Shown: in pieces, positions 14,172 to 16,166 of the stretch
Numbering within the stretch: the first letter of the stretch is position 1
Layout: every line of letters starts with the position of its first letter
Program-made: the position numbers and the translations under genes
The notes under the pieces: model-generated
The model's database searches: none
What the model was told of the DNA's origin: nothing
The model's input: only the letters and a program-made list of their open reading frames with translations
NCBI GenBank assembly: GCA_934636435.1
Contig: CAKUAQ010000042.1
Location: forward strand, 1-16,166
Length of the DNA: 16,166 nt
Direction: 5' to 3'
Source: an uncultured Eubacteriales bacterium
GTDB lineage: Bacteria > Bacillota > Clostridia > Oscillospirales > Acutalibacteraceae

Positions 14172-14969
14172 TCATCCTTTCAATGGCTCATGGGAGCCCT
14201 GTTTCACCCTATTATACCGAATTGTTCCGGTAATTGCAACCCCCGTTTCCGTTTCCCGCCGCCAGCGCAAAAGCAGCGCCGCTCGCCCCAGGCGAAAACG
14301 GGGCAGCAGCCACACGATGGGCACCACCAGCAGACAGGGCAGCAGCGCCCCCGCCCATTCCCCCAGAAAATTCAGATAGGCCCGCCAATGGCGGCGCATG
14401 AGCCGGGCGGAGCGGCGCAACGCCTCATGACCGCCGCAGCCCTCCAGCAGAAACACCGGGGCGGCTGCATAACGGCACAGCCACAGCGCCGCCAGGCCGC
14501 CGGCGAGCAGGCACACCAATCCGGCGCCTCCCAGCCACCAGATCCGCAACCCATCCTCCGGGCAGACGCGCAGCCCCATCTGCAACAGCAACAGAGGCGG
14601 CAGCGCGGCGACCAGCACCGCCAAAAGTCGCCGTACCCACAGTCCCAGCCGCCAACCGATCGCCGCGATCAACCGCCGCCCACCGGCAAAAAATGCCGTT
14701 GCGCCCGGCCACCCTCCGGCGGGAGCGTCGGCCAATGCGGCATACCAGGAGAACCGCCCCAGCCGCATGGCGCTGTACAGCCAGCCGGTCAGCACCAGAC
14801 TGCCCGCCGCAGCCGCCCAGCGGGGAGATACATCCCCCATCATACCCCGGGCGGATACACCCCACAGCCACAGCGCCGCCAGCCGGGACAATCCCGCCGC
14901 CAGTCCTACACCGCCCTCGGCGGCCCAGGCGGCGGCGCAGCGCCAGCCACCCAGCGGTTTTTCTTCCAT
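14172..14969 (-). CDS. Multi-pass membrane protein, possibly DUF975-like
   Basis: A 265-residue integral membrane protein rich in Ala, Leu, Arg and Trp. Hydrophobic segments lie near 20-38, 51-68, 90-106, 113-134, 144-168 and 203-223. The stretch EALRRSARLMRRHWRAYLNF (182-201) just before the last helix resembles the conserved segment of DUF975-type membrane proteins, where a run such as RRSxxLMxGH leads into a helix; this is a tentative match. ATG 14969 was chosen because GGGAGGG is six bases upstream, although the frame is open to 15065. It heads a two-gene unit with the next membrane protein. A weak minus-strand promoter (TTGTCA 15065-15060, TATATG 15044-15039, 15-bp spacer) may drive it. 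Function unknown. Confidence 0.75.
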   Translation of the reverse strand: MEEKPLGGWRCAAAWAAEGGVGLAAGLSRLAALWLWGVSARGMMGDVSPRWAAAAGSLVLTGWLYSAMRLGRFSWYAALADAPAGGWPGATAFFAGGRRLIAAIGWRLGLWVRRLLAVLVAALPPLLLLQMGLRVCPEDGLRIWWLGGAGLVCLLAGGLAALWLCRYAAAPVFLLEGCGGHEALRRSARLMRRHWRAYLNFLGEWAGALLPCLLVVPIVWLLPRFRLGRAALLLRWRRETETGVAITGTIRYNRVKQGSHEPLKG

Positions 14970-15065
14970 GCGTATCCCTCCCGGCCTGCGATTTTCCGGC
15001 TCGTCCCCGCGCTCCTGCACAGTCTGCACAAACAGCCGCATATACAGTATGACCCGGAATGACAA

Positions 15066-15259
15066 AAATACCGCACAAAAAATCGGAACCGGCGGTGTGA
15101 ACGGCGGTTTTTTCCGTTTTCCCTTAACCTGTCCGCCTATTTTCTAATATCTGACGCTTGGCCCCCTTTCCCGTCCCTCTCCTATTATCTGACCCGTTTC
15201 CTTCCATTTTCTCTCCCCGTCCCTCTCCTAACAACTATCCGCTAACGACTAACGTCTAC
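15066..15259. repeat. Intergenic region with short direct repeats
   Basis: This gene-free stretch contains CCCGTCCCTCTCCTA twice (15170-15184 and 15216-15230, a 46-nt period), and several CTAAC/CTAAT-type words, ending in CTAACGACTAA (15242-15252), which also occurs at 11907-11917. A hairpin with a T6 tail (stem 15087-15094 with 15102-15109, one mismatch) faces the plus strand although no plus-strand gene lies directly upstream. Confidence 0.55.
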
Positions 15260-15288
15260 TTGACCCCCCGGCGAAAACGGTGTATAGT
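15260..15288 (+). promoter_or_regulatory. Sigma-A promoter of the YwaF-like gene
   Basis: TTGACC (15260-15265) and TATAGT (15283-15288) are separated by 17 bp. The start of transcription near 15295 gives a leader of about 93 nt. The leader contains CTGAGAG but lacks the other conserved parts of a TPP riboswitch. Confidence 0.68.
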
Positions 15289-15387
15289 TATAGAAACAAA
15301 GCCGACCGGGCGGATCGTTCCCGGAGCGGCATACGCCTGAGAGCTCGTCCGATTTACGGCTCCGTCGCTGCGGGCGATACAGAAAGG

Positions 15388-16143
15388 ATGACGCTTTTGG
15401 GTACTTGGAAACACGGGATATGGCTGCTGCTGTGCGCCGGACTGGTGGGCAGTCTGCTGACGGTCAGCCTGCGGCGGCATTGGTCCCGGCGTAAGGCCGG
15501 GTACGTGATGGTGGGCTTTTGTCTCATCAGCGAGATCAGCAAGATGATGACCGGGATGCTGCCCGGCCCCGGCGGCGGGATGCATCTGGACCCGCTGAAT
15601 CTGCCCTTTCATCTGTGCAGTCTCATGCTCTTCGTCGTGCCGTTTATCACCTTCGGCCGGGAGGGGCGCGCCAAGCAGATCGCCATGAGCTTTCTGGCGG
15701 TGATGGGCACGCTCGGCAGCGTGTGTGCTCTGCTCATCCCCACGAACGGGGTGGATTTCACCGATCCGGGCGCGTATCAGTGCTTTGTGTACCACGGGGC
15801 GCTGCTGTGGTTCGCGCTGTATCTGATCGCCTCCCGGCAGGCGCAGCTGGGTCGGAAAAGCTGGCTTTTGAATCTGCTGGTGCTGGCATCCCTGTCCCTG
15901 CTGATGCTGTATGTGAACGGGGCGCTGTCCGGCTACGACACCAATTTCTTTTATCTGACCCGCCCGCCCATGGAAAACCTGCCGTATCTGAACCTGAACC
16001 ACGGTTGGTACGCCTATTTCCTGCGGCTGGTCGGGCTGGGGGTCGGGCTGGTGACCCTCTTTCATCTGCCCTTTATGGCGGCGGAAGCCCGCCGCCGGAA
16101 AGCACCTGCCGCCCTCACCGGGGAAACAGTCTCTCCACGCTGA
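15388..16143 (+). CDS. YwaF/TIGR02206-type integral membrane protein
   Basis: A 251-residue membrane protein with about six to seven hydrophobic helices. LPFHLCSLMLFVVPF (72-86) is the hallmark of the TIGR02206/YwaF (TMEM164-like) family, and the second helix region CLISEISKM (45-53) and the later LNHGWYAYFLRLVGLG also fit. Function in bacteria is not established. Start: ATG 15388 lies inside AAAGGATG and so has almost no spacing to a ribosome binding site, while TTG 15397, three codons later, is eight bases from AGAAAGGA; the true start may be TTG 15397. The frame is open upstream to 15280, but that part overlaps the promoter. The stop is 23 bases before the end of the window. Confidence 0.85.
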   Translation: MTLLGTWKHGIWLLLCAGLVGSLLTVSLRRHWSRRKAGYVMVGFCLISEISKMMTGMLPGPGGGMHLDPLNLPFHLCSLMLFVVPFITFGREGRAKQIAMSFLAVMGTLGSVCALLIPTNGVDFTDPGAYQCFVYHGALLWFALYLIASRQAQLGRKSWLLNLLVLASLSLLMLYVNGALSGYDTNFFYLTRPPMENLPYLNLNHGWYAYFLRLVGLGVGLVTLFHLPFMAAEARRRKAPAALTGETVSPR

Positions 16144-16166
16144 ACACACCCAATCGAATGAAAGAC

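Noticed and set aside
13677..15062. A 461-codon open frame on the plus strand
   Set aside because: It is antisense to two membrane genes and is a Gln/Pro/Arg-rich, low-complexity translation. The minus-strand frames have sensible membrane topology and ribosome binding sites.
15295..15388. TPP riboswitch in the leader of the YwaF-like gene
   Set aside because: CTGAGAG is present, but the GGGGTGC helix and the ACCTGATCTGG-type pyrophosphate sensor are not.
1..16166. CRISPR arrays, tRNA/rRNA genes, insertion sequences or prophage genes
   Set aside because: No spaced direct repeats of CRISPR type, no tRNA cloverleaf or rRNA sequence, and no transposase or phage protein were recognisable.

Overview
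The window is GC-rich, with coding third positions mostly G or C, strong AGGAGG-type ribosome binding sites and four sigma-A promoters that each have an exact 17-bp spacer. Together with the gene families present (XRE regulators fused to SpoVT/AbrB, a YtrB-like ABC ATPase with an ABC2_membrane_5-type permease, an ECF S component, type III pantothenate kinase, class II FBP aldolase, VanZ and YwaF proteins), this suggests a high-GC anaerobic Clostridia member, most likely Oscillospiraceae/Ruminococcaceae. That assignment is inference from gene content only.

Layout. Positions 1-292 hold no convincing gene. A promoter at 293-321 leads into an alpha/beta-hydrolase remnant (386-511), a coding-like membrane-peptide remnant with an in-frame TGA (486-726), and an intact VanZ-family gene (727-1239) that ends at a strong terminator hairpin. 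On the minus strand, 6509 down to 1589 is a tight five-gene redox operon. In transcription order it encodes an OYE-type NADH:flavin oxidoreductase with an Fe-S cysteine cluster, an SDR dehydrogenase, an FAD-dependent (fumarate-reductase-like) oxidoreductase that is broken by an internal out-of-frame deletion, a xylose-isomerase-like TIM-barrel protein, and a D-2-hydroxyacid dehydrogenase. It looks like a reductive or catabolic pathway for an unidentified small organic substrate, now missing one enzyme in this genome.

Positions 6845-8900 are a plus-strand transcription unit: ABC ATPase, ABC-2 permease, XRE-AbrB regulator, then a bidirectional terminator. On the minus strand follow an ECF S component and coaX (together a likely pantothenate salvage and CoA entry pair), the class II aldolase fba, and a histidine-phosphatase gene. 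Divergent from the phosphatase is an XRE regulator with a near-perfect promoter and several operator-like repeats (12554-12721). It is followed by a strong terminator, two minus-strand integral membrane genes of unknown role, and finally a plus-strand YwaF/TIGR02206-type membrane gene with its own promoter.

The intergenic stretches 11640-11905 and 15110-15255 are pyrimidine-rich and carry short direct repeats, including a shared 11-mer. I saw no tRNA, rRNA, CRISPR array, insertion sequence or phage gene. The most notable things are the decaying loci (hydrolase remnant, FAD oxidoreductase deletion) inside otherwise intact transcription units, and the redox operon itself. I did not find a clearly new defence or mobile system.
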